From assembly GCA_030512335.1 (NCBI GenBank), contig JAULSU010000001.1, positions 3,844,001 through 3,908,000 on the forward strand: a stretch of 64,000 nucleotides of DNA, in the 5' to 3' direction. A program made the translations under genes and the position numbers. Every line of letters begins with the position of its first letter. Positions within the stretch are counted from its first letter, which is position 1. Below are positions 10,706 through 19,184 of this stretch, piece by piece. The notes below the pieces were generated by a model. That model was not told where the DNA came from. It ran no database searches and saw only the letters and a program-made list of their open reading frames with translations. The stretch comes from Immersiella caudata. Lineage: Eukaryota > Ascomycota > Sordariomycetes > Sordariales > Lasiosphaeriaceae.

Positions 10706-11912
10706 GATGTATCTATCGTGAGCTGAGAAGTTGAATGTTCAGATCTAGGTAATAACCTCCAACAAGGGGAACCGAATGTCTTATACAACCCCCTCACCCC
10801 ATACCGCAGCATAAACCCCCCGTTAATCCCACGTCAATGCTCCAACCCACACAATTAAGAATACCCGGCCACCCCTCTCACTCCCTCCCCTCCAAATCCT
10901 ACATGTATCTACCGTCGAAGCCAACCGATTGCCCAATCGCAGACATTCCCTGACTTCTCCCTGCAGGTGGCTATAGGTTACATCTACCCACGCGCGGTTG
11001 CCATTGCAACTGCAAAACCATCTCTTGCATAAGCTGTAGCGGGCTGCTCGCTGTTCAGAATTCGTCGGTTAACCCCCCCGCGGCGAAATTCCGCACTTTT
11101 GGGGACATGGCTCATAATGCATTACAGTGTTAAAAATTGTGACCGTGGTTTTACAATGAACAAATCCTGCCAAGTACGTAGGGGATGCTCTCGGAGAGAT
11201 GCCCGAGTCCGTTGTCCCCAATGGGGAGATGTTCTGTGTGAGGGGCAAATGACGAAACGTTGGAGTAGTCGAGGAAAATAAACCCGAAGCGTCTCGGCAA
11301 TGCCCTGTTGATTTGGCTGGTAGTGGTTGTAAGGATGCTTGATTGTTGGAAGTTGAAATGGGTTCTAGCCCTGTAAAATACGACCCTGGCTCTCCACTTT
11401 TCAGTAACGCGCCTTCCAAGCCCAGCAGCCCCAAAAACTCGGGTGGAAAACCCGAAGCTCTCCGGGTTACACACGACAAACGGAATCGTTCTATTGCTCC
11501 AAATTCCTAACAACGTTTCTTGCACCGCAGCCGGCCATCACGCAAGATCCTCGCAGCGCTTCACCTGAGTGGCCAATCTTTGCCGTGTTACTTCAGTGAT
11601 CTCCAAGAAAGTCGTGCTCATCGCGATTATGTTCATTAATCCTCTATGGACTATTGCAGCTATCTGTACCAAGGCACCGTCGCCTGTCATCCAACACGAC
11701 GGCTTTGGCCATCATTCGTCGCTCTTCCCTATCCACCTTTTTGTTCCTGTACCCACAGTCCGACCTGTGGCCAGATTATGTTTTCCTCTTTCCTAACGCC
11801 GTAGCCAATGCAGAAAGCAATGACCAAAGGGTATCGTATCCCTGAAGACCAGGTTGAAAGTAAAATGAAGCCAAAGGGCGAAGCAGAAATGGAATATGGC
11901 AGGGGATCAGCG
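10706..11912. other. Intergenic region, nothing recognised
   Basis: The part near 10706 should be the monooxygenase promoter (minus) and the part near 11912 the 3' UTR of the CCCH gene (minus). The short open frames show no protein-like features. Confidence 0.6.
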
Positions 11913-13442
11913 TCATAGCTCGATGTAGTCCCGCTCCATGAAATCATCATTGCCAGCACCATCCTGGCCAAGGAACTCGTCGACCTCATCCGAGTCAACG
12001 TCGTCGCTGTCGACAGATCCATCCTCGTCGCTAGAAAGATCCTCCATCTCGCCATCTTCTGCACCGCTGGCCTTGCGGTTGCGGAGGGCGCTTGCCTTTT
12101 CCGGGTGCGGGAGCTTACATCCCTTGGATTTACAAACCCCAGTGTTGCTGAAGTCGGGGCACTCGAAAACGTGGCGTTCGGCGCATTCCGCACCCTTCTC
12201 GCAATAGCCGTAGAGCCCAAAGGCACGGCATACCGGCGCACCTGGAGACACTTTTACGTGAGCATACCTGCAGTTAGAGTTGGTGCAGCTGTCCCTGGCA
12301 AAATGCAAGCAAGCGGGGGTTCGTTCGGGGATCAGATCATGCGACAGATCGCAAGCATCGTCGTTGTGGCACTCCCCTTGAAGGAGGAAGCTCTTGCAAA
12401 CCGCAACCTTGTCTGGGTCGTGGATGTATTGGCATCGTGGGCCGTTGAAGCAGGTACCTAGGAAGACGTTAGTGGGGGTCCCCGGGCTTACCGAACCCCA
12501 GTCAGAGCGACGTGATCTCGGGCCTCGGTCGTGGAAAATGAAGTTACCAGTCATGGAGAATTTCTTGCAAGGCATGTCAACCTTCTTGACGATGCCAGAT
12601 TGCCTGTCGGATGTTGAGGTTAGTTGCTCACCCCAACCGTCCCGGGCGACATACCGCTGTGCCTTCACGATCCCGTGGCGGTATAGGTTTCCGTTTTTGC
12701 TTCGATAGAATCGAACACCACCGACAACTGCCATTTTGGGTGTGGTTTCTGCCGAGTTACCGGGCCCTAGAAGAGTGTGAGAGCCAGAGCAACTGGCGGG
12801 ATCAGGCCTCAACGCACCGGGAACCTTGACAAGCTTGCTGCCATTCTTGGCAACAACAAAACGGATGCCCTGGATGGCGATTTCGTATTTGTCGGCTGAG
12901 GACTGTCCAGGGGGCGCCATGCCTCCGTTGTTGGCCATGCGATGGAGGTGAGATACCAGCTTGGTCCGCTCCCGTTCGTCTCTCATCGTGCGCTTTTGAC
13001 GGCGTGTCTGCTCGATCGCTCGGGTGCGCGCCTGTGATTCCTTCTCGTAAACCGAAGAGTTGATTAGCTGGAGATGGCGATCGGTCTTGGTGACCCAGGA
13101 AGAGGTGGACGCGTCCGACGTTCCGCCCGAATCGGTCTCGGCGGGTTTGTTTTGCGAGTTTCCGTTCAACACGAGCGTTCGATTGCGGTAAACTGGCATC
13201 CGTGCACTATGGTGGCCGCGATACGGGTGTCCTCCTCGACGCCAGCCGCTCGAGTAACCTGTGTCTGAAGAACTATCAACTGGAGGGCGAATGGCATGCG
13301 ATGTCGCGTTAAACGTACGGTGGCTGGCGGCGTTGTGCGGCGCGTGCGATGATCCTACACCTGATTGTTGGTTCTTATGACGATTGATCCGGCCCGCGAG
13401 TTCGGTGATGCGGGCCATCATGGCCTGGTCTTCGGCTGACAT
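11913..13442 (-). CDS. Five-finger CCCH zinc protein, Red5/ZC3H3 type
   Basis: Modelled as 13442-12655, 12603-12548 and 12457-11913 (462 aa). A further 51-nt intron at 12817-12767 is likely and would give 445 aa. The start is ATG at 13442 (MSAEDQAMMARITELAGR). The C-terminal half holds five CCCH fingers in tandem: CKKFSMTG-TCFNGPRCQYIH, CKSFLLQGEC..CDLSH, CLHFARDSC..CRYAH, CRAFGLYGYC..CAERH and CPDFSNTGVC..CKLPH. Finger 1 reaches its C-x8-C-x5-C-x3-H spacing only after the 90-nt intron 12547-12458 is removed. Five fingers match fission yeast Red5 and human ZC3H3, which act in nuclear RNA surveillance and poly(A) RNA export. The tail is acidic. The unspliced frame is open throughout because all these introns are 3n long and stop-free. 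Confidence 0.88.
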   Translation of the reverse strand: MSAEDQAMMARITELAGRINRHKNQQSGVGSSHAPHNAASHRTFNATSHAIRPPVDSSSDTGYSSGWRRGGHPYRGHHSARMPVYRNRTLVLNGNSQNKPAETDSGGTSDASTSSWVTKTDRHLQLINSSVYEKESQARTRAIEQTRRQKRTMRDERERTKLVSHLHRMANNGGMAPPGQSSADKYEIAIQGIRFVVAKNGSKLVKVPGALRPDPASCSGSHTLLGPGNSAETTPKMAVVGGVRFYRSKNGNLYRHGIVKAQRYVARDGWGEQLTSTSDRQSGIVKKVDMPCKKFSMTGNFIFHDRGPRSRRSDWGSVSPGTPTNVFLGTCFNGPRCQYIHDPDKVAVCKSFLLQGECHNDDACDLSHDLIPERTPACLHFARDSCTNSNCRYAHVKVSPGAPVCRAFGLYGYCEKGAECAERHVFECPDFSNTGVCKSKGCKLPHPEKASALRNRKASGAEDGEMEDLSSDEDGSVDSDDVDSDEVDEFLGQDGAGNDDFMERDYIEL

Positions 13443-14083
13443 TTTGATGGTCGTGACAGGCAGACACTTGTCGTATTGTCGTTTTCGAGAAGCTGTCGTC
13501 TGGTAAATTGCTGCTATTAAAATCAACGGTAGGTGTGGAAGTTTTGCAGCTGGTAAGATCGGAAGTTGCTCCGTCGCAAGGTTGACGTGGAGGGGGAGAA
13601 AAGCTGGCGAAGTTGAATCCAGTCTTTCAAGAACCTGCGAGAACAGCGCGCTAAGCCCACCAATGGCTGTGATGCAGCGGCAAGTGTGTCTTGGCGGCAG
13701 CAAGGTGCGACAACATGCGTCATCAAAAGTTCAGACGTTGAAAGTGGAAACCGCTGGTCAATATCCACGAAGAAAAATCCAAAAATGAAGCGGTGAAGAC
13801 AGCACAAGTTAGAATTGCCTCGGCAGAGTTTGTTGGCCAGAAAATTTCAAGTCTGGGACAAAGACAGCCTTCCAGATCTTTGCGTTCAAACCTTTTGCCC
13901 CACTTTCCCTGCCTGCAGGCGCGCCAAGGGCCCACAACGCTCTCCGCCAGACCATGCGCAACGCTTGGCTTTGTCCCAGCGCCAACCTGCTTCCGTCAAC
14001 ATTTCGTTGCCTCAGCCTCAACCAGCGCGATTGAGGCGGCCCTCTTTCGAGCAGCTTTTCCACGCATCGCGCAGCTTACCAAG
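13443..14083. promoter_or_regulatory. Divergent promoter, CCCH gene / TFIIF beta
   Basis: These 641 nt separate two divergently transcribed genes that both act in nuclear RNA synthesis or processing. The region should contain both leaders. I see no distinctive element. Confidence 0.55.
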
Positions 14084-15319
14084 ATGGCTGATCCGGCGCG
14101 AATCAAGTCGGAAGGCGATGTCAACTCGCCTGGGGTGGAGGACGAGCTGGACGAATCGACCGACCTCGAATTCTACAACAAGGCAGCACAAAACGGTGCC
14201 TACGATCGGATGTACCTAGCGCGCCTTCCAAACTACCTCTGGGAGAAGTGGGCGGAGCTTGGAGATGATGAAGAGATTCAGATTGGAATGATTCGCCAGT
14301 GGAAGGCCCCTGATGGCCAGACGGTACGAGTTGCGCCAGCCATTGTTTGCTCGGTGATGGCTGCTGATTGTCGTATATACAGAAACTGCAAATGCGCTTG
14401 GAAAACCTGCCCGTGCACAAGGAGCTCCCGAAGGAATACAACATGGAAATAGCAAATCCCGATGTTCACAACACCTTCGTCTTTAGCGAGCAGGACCTCC
14501 CCAGTTACGCGGCGAAGAACAAGGAACGAGCGGCCGCTTTAGCGCAAGGTATTCCAGCGCATCTACTACGCCAGCAGCAACGACAGGCGGATCCTCAGCA
14601 GCCCCAAGACAGAGCCAGCAGGAGAGCTGCGCCGTATACGCGCAGGGCGATTCCCAGTACGCACAATCACCCGGTTCCCTCGCGCCGCAGAAGCTAACCC
14701 CAACTGCAGAAAAAACTACCATCGCCGGTACGATCAGGCACGAACTTATCTGCACTCCTGTTCAAAATGCGGAGACAGATCTCGTCCTGGCCACTAGGGC
14801 GCTTCAAAAGCAAGCCCCCAAGCAGGTGGTCCAGGTCGAGGACAAGCTGCCGCCTGTTAGCAGTGCTTCGCAGGGCAATGACTGGGAGGGTTTTATGGTT
14901 TGTTTTCTAGCCACACTACTTCGCAGTCCCATGCTAACGAGATTACGCAGAAAACCGGAGAAGTCAAACCAAGCAAGGCAAAGAAGATGGACAACAAGAC
15001 GGCGCGCTGGCCGGAGAATAAGCTTATCGATGCGATTGCCGAGTGTTTCTCCGAGTACAAGTACTGGGCGATCAAGACGCTCCGGACGAAGATTCCGCAG
15101 CCGGAGGCCTTTATCCGCGAGGGCCTCGAAAAAGTTGCGGTGTTGCACAGATCAGGGGCGTTTGCCAACCACTGGTCGCTTCGGCCTGAGTATCAAGGCA
15201 TGATAGCCAACAAGAACCTGCCTCAGCCAGCGGTTGATGCCGCAGCGCCAACCTCAGCTGCGGATCTCGTGTCGGACGACGAAGAGGACGACGTTAAGAT
15301 GGAGGACGTTGTGTTCTAG
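14084..15319 (+). CDS. tfg2: TFIIF subunit beta (RAP30/Tfg2)
   Basis: Four exons, 14084-14323, 14383-14656, 14710-14897 and 14951-15319, giving 356 aa. The protein is the small subunit of the general factor TFIIF, which holds RNA polymerase II in the pre-initiation complex. The N-terminal dimerisation part includes LPNYLWEKWAEL and, after the first junction, KLQMRLENLPVHKELPKEY. The second junction gives RRAIPKKTTIAGTIRHEL, a typical RAP30 segment. The C-terminal winged helix includes RWPENKLIDAIAECFSEYKYW and RQ/IPQPEAFIREGLEKVAVL, which should contact DNA. A short acidic tail (DDEEDDVKMEDVVF) closes the protein. All three introns are 53-59 nt. Confidence 0.95.
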
Positions 15320-15729
15320 ACTTATATGGACGCACACTTAGTAAACTACAGGGACCGGCGTTTGGTTGGGTTAGGTTAAAGCGGTCAACGTTGATTTTTC
15401 CTGTTTATGGACGGGGTCTGGCAGTGACCAAAAATAGATGATACCCTTCGCAATAATATCACAACCAAGTTGGTTTGTTGCCAGTGCCGTGACGTACCCA
15501 TTCTCTTTCGACGTCAGTTTGACAGGGAGGCGCGAATTGCCGAGCAATGTGGGGTTCTTCCCTTTTCAAGTCGTCGTTTCCAAGCACTGTCATCCGCCTC
15601 ATCTCAGCACACCCATCTCGAAACGCCACCCAAGTCACCATACCCCTGAGCCCCTCAAAAACGAACCATCAACCACGACCATCTCAACACCCCCCCACCC
15701 AAATACCTTCGCACCTACCACCTATCAAA
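15320..15729. other. Intergenic, tandem genes
   Basis: This 410-nt gap holds the 3' UTR of TFIIF beta and the promoter and leader of the HAD gene. The leader just before 15730 is very pyrimidine-rich (C and A), as is common upstream of fungal start codons. Confidence 0.6.
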
Positions 15730-16560
15730 ATGCCTCTCGTCTTGCTCGACTTCGATGGCACGATCACAGAGTCCGACTCACTCAACTCCCTAGTCCACTC
15801 GGCCATCTCCCACTCCCCCAGCCTCTCCCTCGAATCCAAAACCTGGACCTCCATAGTAAAGGCCTGGCTCTCCGACCATGAATCCCACGTCGCTGCATAC
15901 TCTCCTCCTGGCGAGTCCCGACTCACTCCCGAGGCAGAACTGTCATTCCTAGAAAGTTTGAAGCCTCTTGAAAGAGCCTCGGTTGAGAGGGTAGAGAAGG
16001 CCGGTTTTTTTGAGGGTCTGAACGAGGAAATTATGGAAGAGTTGGGGAGGGAGGCGGTGAAGAGCGGGGATGTGAAAGTACGAGAGGGGTTTAGGGAGCT
16101 GGTGAAAGAGATAGGACAAAGAGAATGGGAGGTTGGAGTGGTGAGCGTGAATTGGAGCAGGGGCTGGGTTCGTGGGGTCATGGACGTGGAGGTGGACGGG
16201 GCAGTGATTAATTCCATTGGAGAAGATGGGAAGATTCGAGGCCCGGATGTAGAGGGATTTGAGAAGGAGAGGATGGTTTTGACGGCGGGGGATAAGTTGG
16301 AGGCTACGAAGGTTTTGGTGAAGGAGAAAGGGGGTGGGAAGTGGATGTATTTGGGGGATTCAACGACGGATATGGCGTGTTTGTTAGAGGCGGATGTAGG
16401 GGTAGTGGTGGCGCAGGGAGAAAGGAGTAAATTGTTGCAAACGTTGAGAAGATTGGGGTTTGAGGTTCGGCGTGTACGAGAGGGGAGAGCGGGACTGGTT
16501 TGGGCGAGAGACTTTGAGGAGGTTCTAAAGGGTGGTGTGTTGGACTGGCTTCGTGATTAG
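15730..16560 (+). CDS. HAD-superfamily phosphatase
   Basis: Single exon, 276 aa, beginning MPLVLLDFDGTITESDS. The nucleophile motif is DFDGT with D7 and D9. Motif II Ser/Thr is likely in the VVSVNWS segment, motif III Lys in the GDKLEATKVL region, and motif IV is GDSTTDMACLLEAD. The arrangement fits a soluble phosphohydrolase of the phosphoserine phosphatase-like type, related to yeast Cto1-like proteins. The substrate cannot be told from the sequence. The gene is odd in composition: the first 85 or so codons are C-rich (TCC, CTC), and from about 15985 the codons turn sharply G-rich (GGG, GTG, TTG). Confidence 0.85.
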   Translation: MPLVLLDFDGTITESDSLNSLVHSAISHSPSLSLESKTWTSIVKAWLSDHESHVAAYSPPGESRLTPEAELSFLESLKPLERASVERVEKAGFFEGLNEEIMEELGREAVKSGDVKVREGFRELVKEIGQREWEVGVVSVNWSRGWVRGVMDVEVDGAVINSIGEDGKIRGPDVEGFEKERMVLTAGDKLEATKVLVKEKGGGKWMYLGDSTTDMACLLEADVGVVVAQGERSKLLQTLRRLGFEVRRVREGRAGLVWARDFEEVLKGGVLDWLRD

Positions 16561-16979
16561 GTTGAGGGGTTCGATTGATGCTTTGTTTTGAGGATTGGCG
16601 TCAAGCACCTAACAGTCTCTGAAGCCTGAAAGTGTGACGTGTGCCTGGGCTGTCTTCAGTACCCAGCGGTAATTGGAGCGTGAGAATCACAGTCGCCTTT
16701 GTTGAAGTCTAAACATGAAGCAACTGCCAAGAAAGGGCGCGAAGAGTCTCTTTGTCTCCCCATGGACTTTCCAGAGCTAGAGTGAACAATGCCTTGTCCA
16801 CGAGCACTTCTGCACTTAGAAGACATACTATAAAACAAGATGGTGTGCTTACGAAACTCCGGACTGCAGCTCCCATCACCCATCTTTATCTGTCAGCCTT
16901 ATAGCAACTCCGGCGAGTCTCGACCATTTGCTTCCCCCGCGATACCTACATCCACAAGTCTGATTTCTTGATCTTGACA
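16561..16979. other. Intergenic, nothing recognised
   Basis: This 419-nt gap lies between the HAD gene and the second MCY-type gene. It should contain the 3' UTR of one and the promoter of the other. Confidence 0.6.
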
Positions 16980-17663
16980 ATGTGCTACCATCGAAGAATC
17001 GTTTATGACACTTGCAGGCATCACGTTTGGGGCGGCATAGCCAAACCATGCGAGGAAGAGAAGAGGTTTAAAGCTGGAGAGGTTGGTGAGGGATGCTCTA
17101 AAATGCTGCCACACACTCTGTGTACCACAGTCATTGAACAACTATGCAACAACTGCGTCAAGAGAAATGAGGGGATCGATAGGAAGTTCGATACCGTCAA
17201 GGGCATCATCAGCAAGCTCCGCGCCAACCTCGTCAAGAGGGTGGGGGAAGGCGAGCCGATTTCTGAGTTTGATATGCCGGAGCCAGAAAAGCTAGTCACG
17301 CCCGATGTGCCATCGAATTTGGAAGATACCAATGGTGAGGACTCGGACGACTATGAAAATATGAGCGAGGTCGACCTCGAGGAGTTCGAAAATATCAAGC
17401 GGCTGTTCGATGCAGAGCTCAAGAATGGTCGGGTCCTTCAAGCCCCGTCTTCCACCTCAGGGGAGCTTTCTTCGTCAGAGAGCGACGTTCGCCCCCCGAA
17501 GGGGAAGGCTGCGGAGAAGCCCAAGGTCTTGCAGGTCAACCCCGATCCTAACCACCGACCTCTCTATCTCCCGGTTCTCGTTCAGATGCCTGGCGGTATG
17601 AGAGAGATCATGCTCGACCAGATTGGCAAGACGGACCTGCAGGGGAAGAGGTGGTTGAAGTAA
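16980..17663 (+). CDS. Small Cys/His protein of MCY type, function unknown
   Basis: Single exon, 227 aa from the ATG at 16980 (MCYHRRIVYDTCRHHVWGG); an upstream in-frame ATG at 16968 would add four residues. The first 65 residues carry spaced Cys and His (CRHH, KPCEEE, GCSKML, LCTTV, LCNNC), compatible with zinc binding. The middle is helical and acidic (EDSDDYENMSEVDLEEFENI). The end is basic and proline-containing. The opening MCY, I/V-Y and C-x-H resemble the protein at 2108-2647, but similarity fades after about 30 residues. Role unknown. Confidence 0.7.
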   Translation: MCYHRRIVYDTCRHHVWGGIAKPCEEEKRFKAGEVGEGCSKMLPHTLCTTVIEQLCNNCVKRNEGIDRKFDTVKGIISKLRANLVKRVGEGEPISEFDMPEPEKLVTPDVPSNLEDTNGEDSDDYENMSEVDLEEFENIKRLFDAELKNGRVLQAPSSTSGELSSSESDVRPPKGKAAEKPKVLQVNPDPNHRPLYLPVLVQMPGGMREIMLDQIGKTDLQGKRWLK

Positions 17664-18148
17664 GGTTGTTAACACTCTAATAATATAGGAGGAGAGGTTA
17701 GTTACACTCCTCCGCAAAATTGAATAGCTGAAAAGCTGGATTTACTTTGAATATTCTTGAAATTTGCTAATGTGAAGTTTTAGTTGTTAGAGGTGAGATT
17801 TGGGAACCTGCTACCCGCGGGGGGGGGGGTTTGTCTCCTTGGTTCCGGTGCTTTGAGGCTCGCAATTAGAGCAAGGAGGGGAATTTGGGAGAACACGACA
17901 TTCAATGAGCAAAGGGACTGCTGTTAAGGTGTCCATGGGATGGTGGAGTTTGAAAAGGAGCAACGTCAACATTGTGGCAACAGCCCCAGCAAATCGGAAG
18001 CCGGGGGTGGCCCGTGCCAACTGCACAAGACCCGATCAGAAGTCGCCGCTGGTCGCTGTCAACAAGCTCCACCGTCATTAAGCTCAACTGCAAGTCGTCA
18101 ATTGAACCCCTCTGAGTTCAATTTAGGAACCAGCCCGCAGCAAGCAAG
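17664..18148. other. Intergenic, G-run near 17820
   Basis: This 485-nt gap between tandem genes includes a run of about ten G near 17820. The rest should be 3' UTR and the LCL3 promoter. Confidence 0.6.
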
Positions 18149-19184
18149 ATGGGATGGGGCTTGTGGTCGTCTCCGCCACTGACAAGCGGGAACGGCAACC
18201 CAACTGCCGCGACAAGGCCAGACACAACATCAAACGCATCCTCAACGTCGACGCTCCCCCCGCTAGATCCGCTGGAGCCCGCGTTCTCCTCCGCCCCGAC
18301 GAAAAAGAAGAAGGAAATATCGTGGAATGAATCCTTGAACCGCGAAAACTGGGATTACTACAAGACACCAAGGGGATACTTGGCACCGGGGCTTGCTGTA
18401 GGGTTTGCGTTCGGCTTTTGGGTGTTCTGGCGGTCGTATCTCCGGCGTCTGAACGGGGCAGGCTACATAACACCAGGGTACTTCCGAAAAAGGAGTCTGT
18501 TTGGAAAAGTTACAAGCGTTGGAGACGGTGATGGCTTCCATCTCTTCCATACTCCGGGTGGGCGCTTAGCGGGATGGGGCTGGTTGCGAAGGGTGCCGAA
18601 GGATAGGAAGGAGCTCAAGGGGCGGACTGTGAGTCTGCCCGGCAACTCTGTGCCAATACAGCTCATCTCAGATGGCCATACTAACCTCCCACCAGATTTC
18701 TATCCGCCTTGCTGGCGTAGATGCCCCTGAAGGCGCGCACTTTGGACGGCCAGCCCAGCCGTTTTCGGCAGAGGCGCTGGTGTTCCTACAAAACTACATT
18801 CTCGGAAAACGTGTGCGAGCATACATCTACAAACGGGACCAATATGAGCGGATTGTTGCCACGGTCTTTGTTCGCAAACCACCATTTTTCCTCCGGAAGG
18901 ATGTCGGCAAGGAGCTCCTCAACCGTGGCTTGGCCACGATCTACGAGAGCAAGACAGGCGCCGAGTTCGGCGGCCCAGCTATGGAGCAGTCGTACAAGAC
19001 TGCGGAAGCCATCGCCAAGAGGAAAAGGAAAGGGATGTGGGGTGTTGAGAAGGCTGGGTTCTTTGGATTCGGAAAGAAGGAGGCCCTCGAGACACCCAGA
19101 GCATACAAGGAGAGGATAAAGAAGATGGAGAACGACGCTGTCAAGACCATGCCCGTCAAGACAGCGCCCGTCAAGAAGAAGTGA
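18149..19184 (+). CDS. lcl3: Membrane-anchored staphylococcal-nuclease-like endonuclease Lcl3
   Basis: Two exons, 18149-18628 and 18696-19184 (67-nt intron with ctaac branch site), giving 322 aa. A single membrane segment lies near residues 80-100 (YLAPGLAVGFAFGFWVFW), after a disordered N-terminus and the conserved WNESLNRENWDYYKTPRG. The SNase fold follows: VTSVGDGDGFHLFHTPGG, then across the junction ISIRLAGVDAPEGAHFG, and RDQYERIVATVF. These contain the Arg, Asp and Glu residues expected in the active site. The family is annotated as probable endonuclease LCL3, placed in the mitochondrial or other membranes in fungi. The C-terminus is lysine-rich (KTAPVKKK). Confidence 0.93.

Noticed and set aside
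12458..12491. 34-nt GTAAGC...CTAG candidate intron in the CCCH gene
   Set aside because: Too short and not a multiple of three; the overlapping 90-nt intron restores zinc finger 1 exactly.
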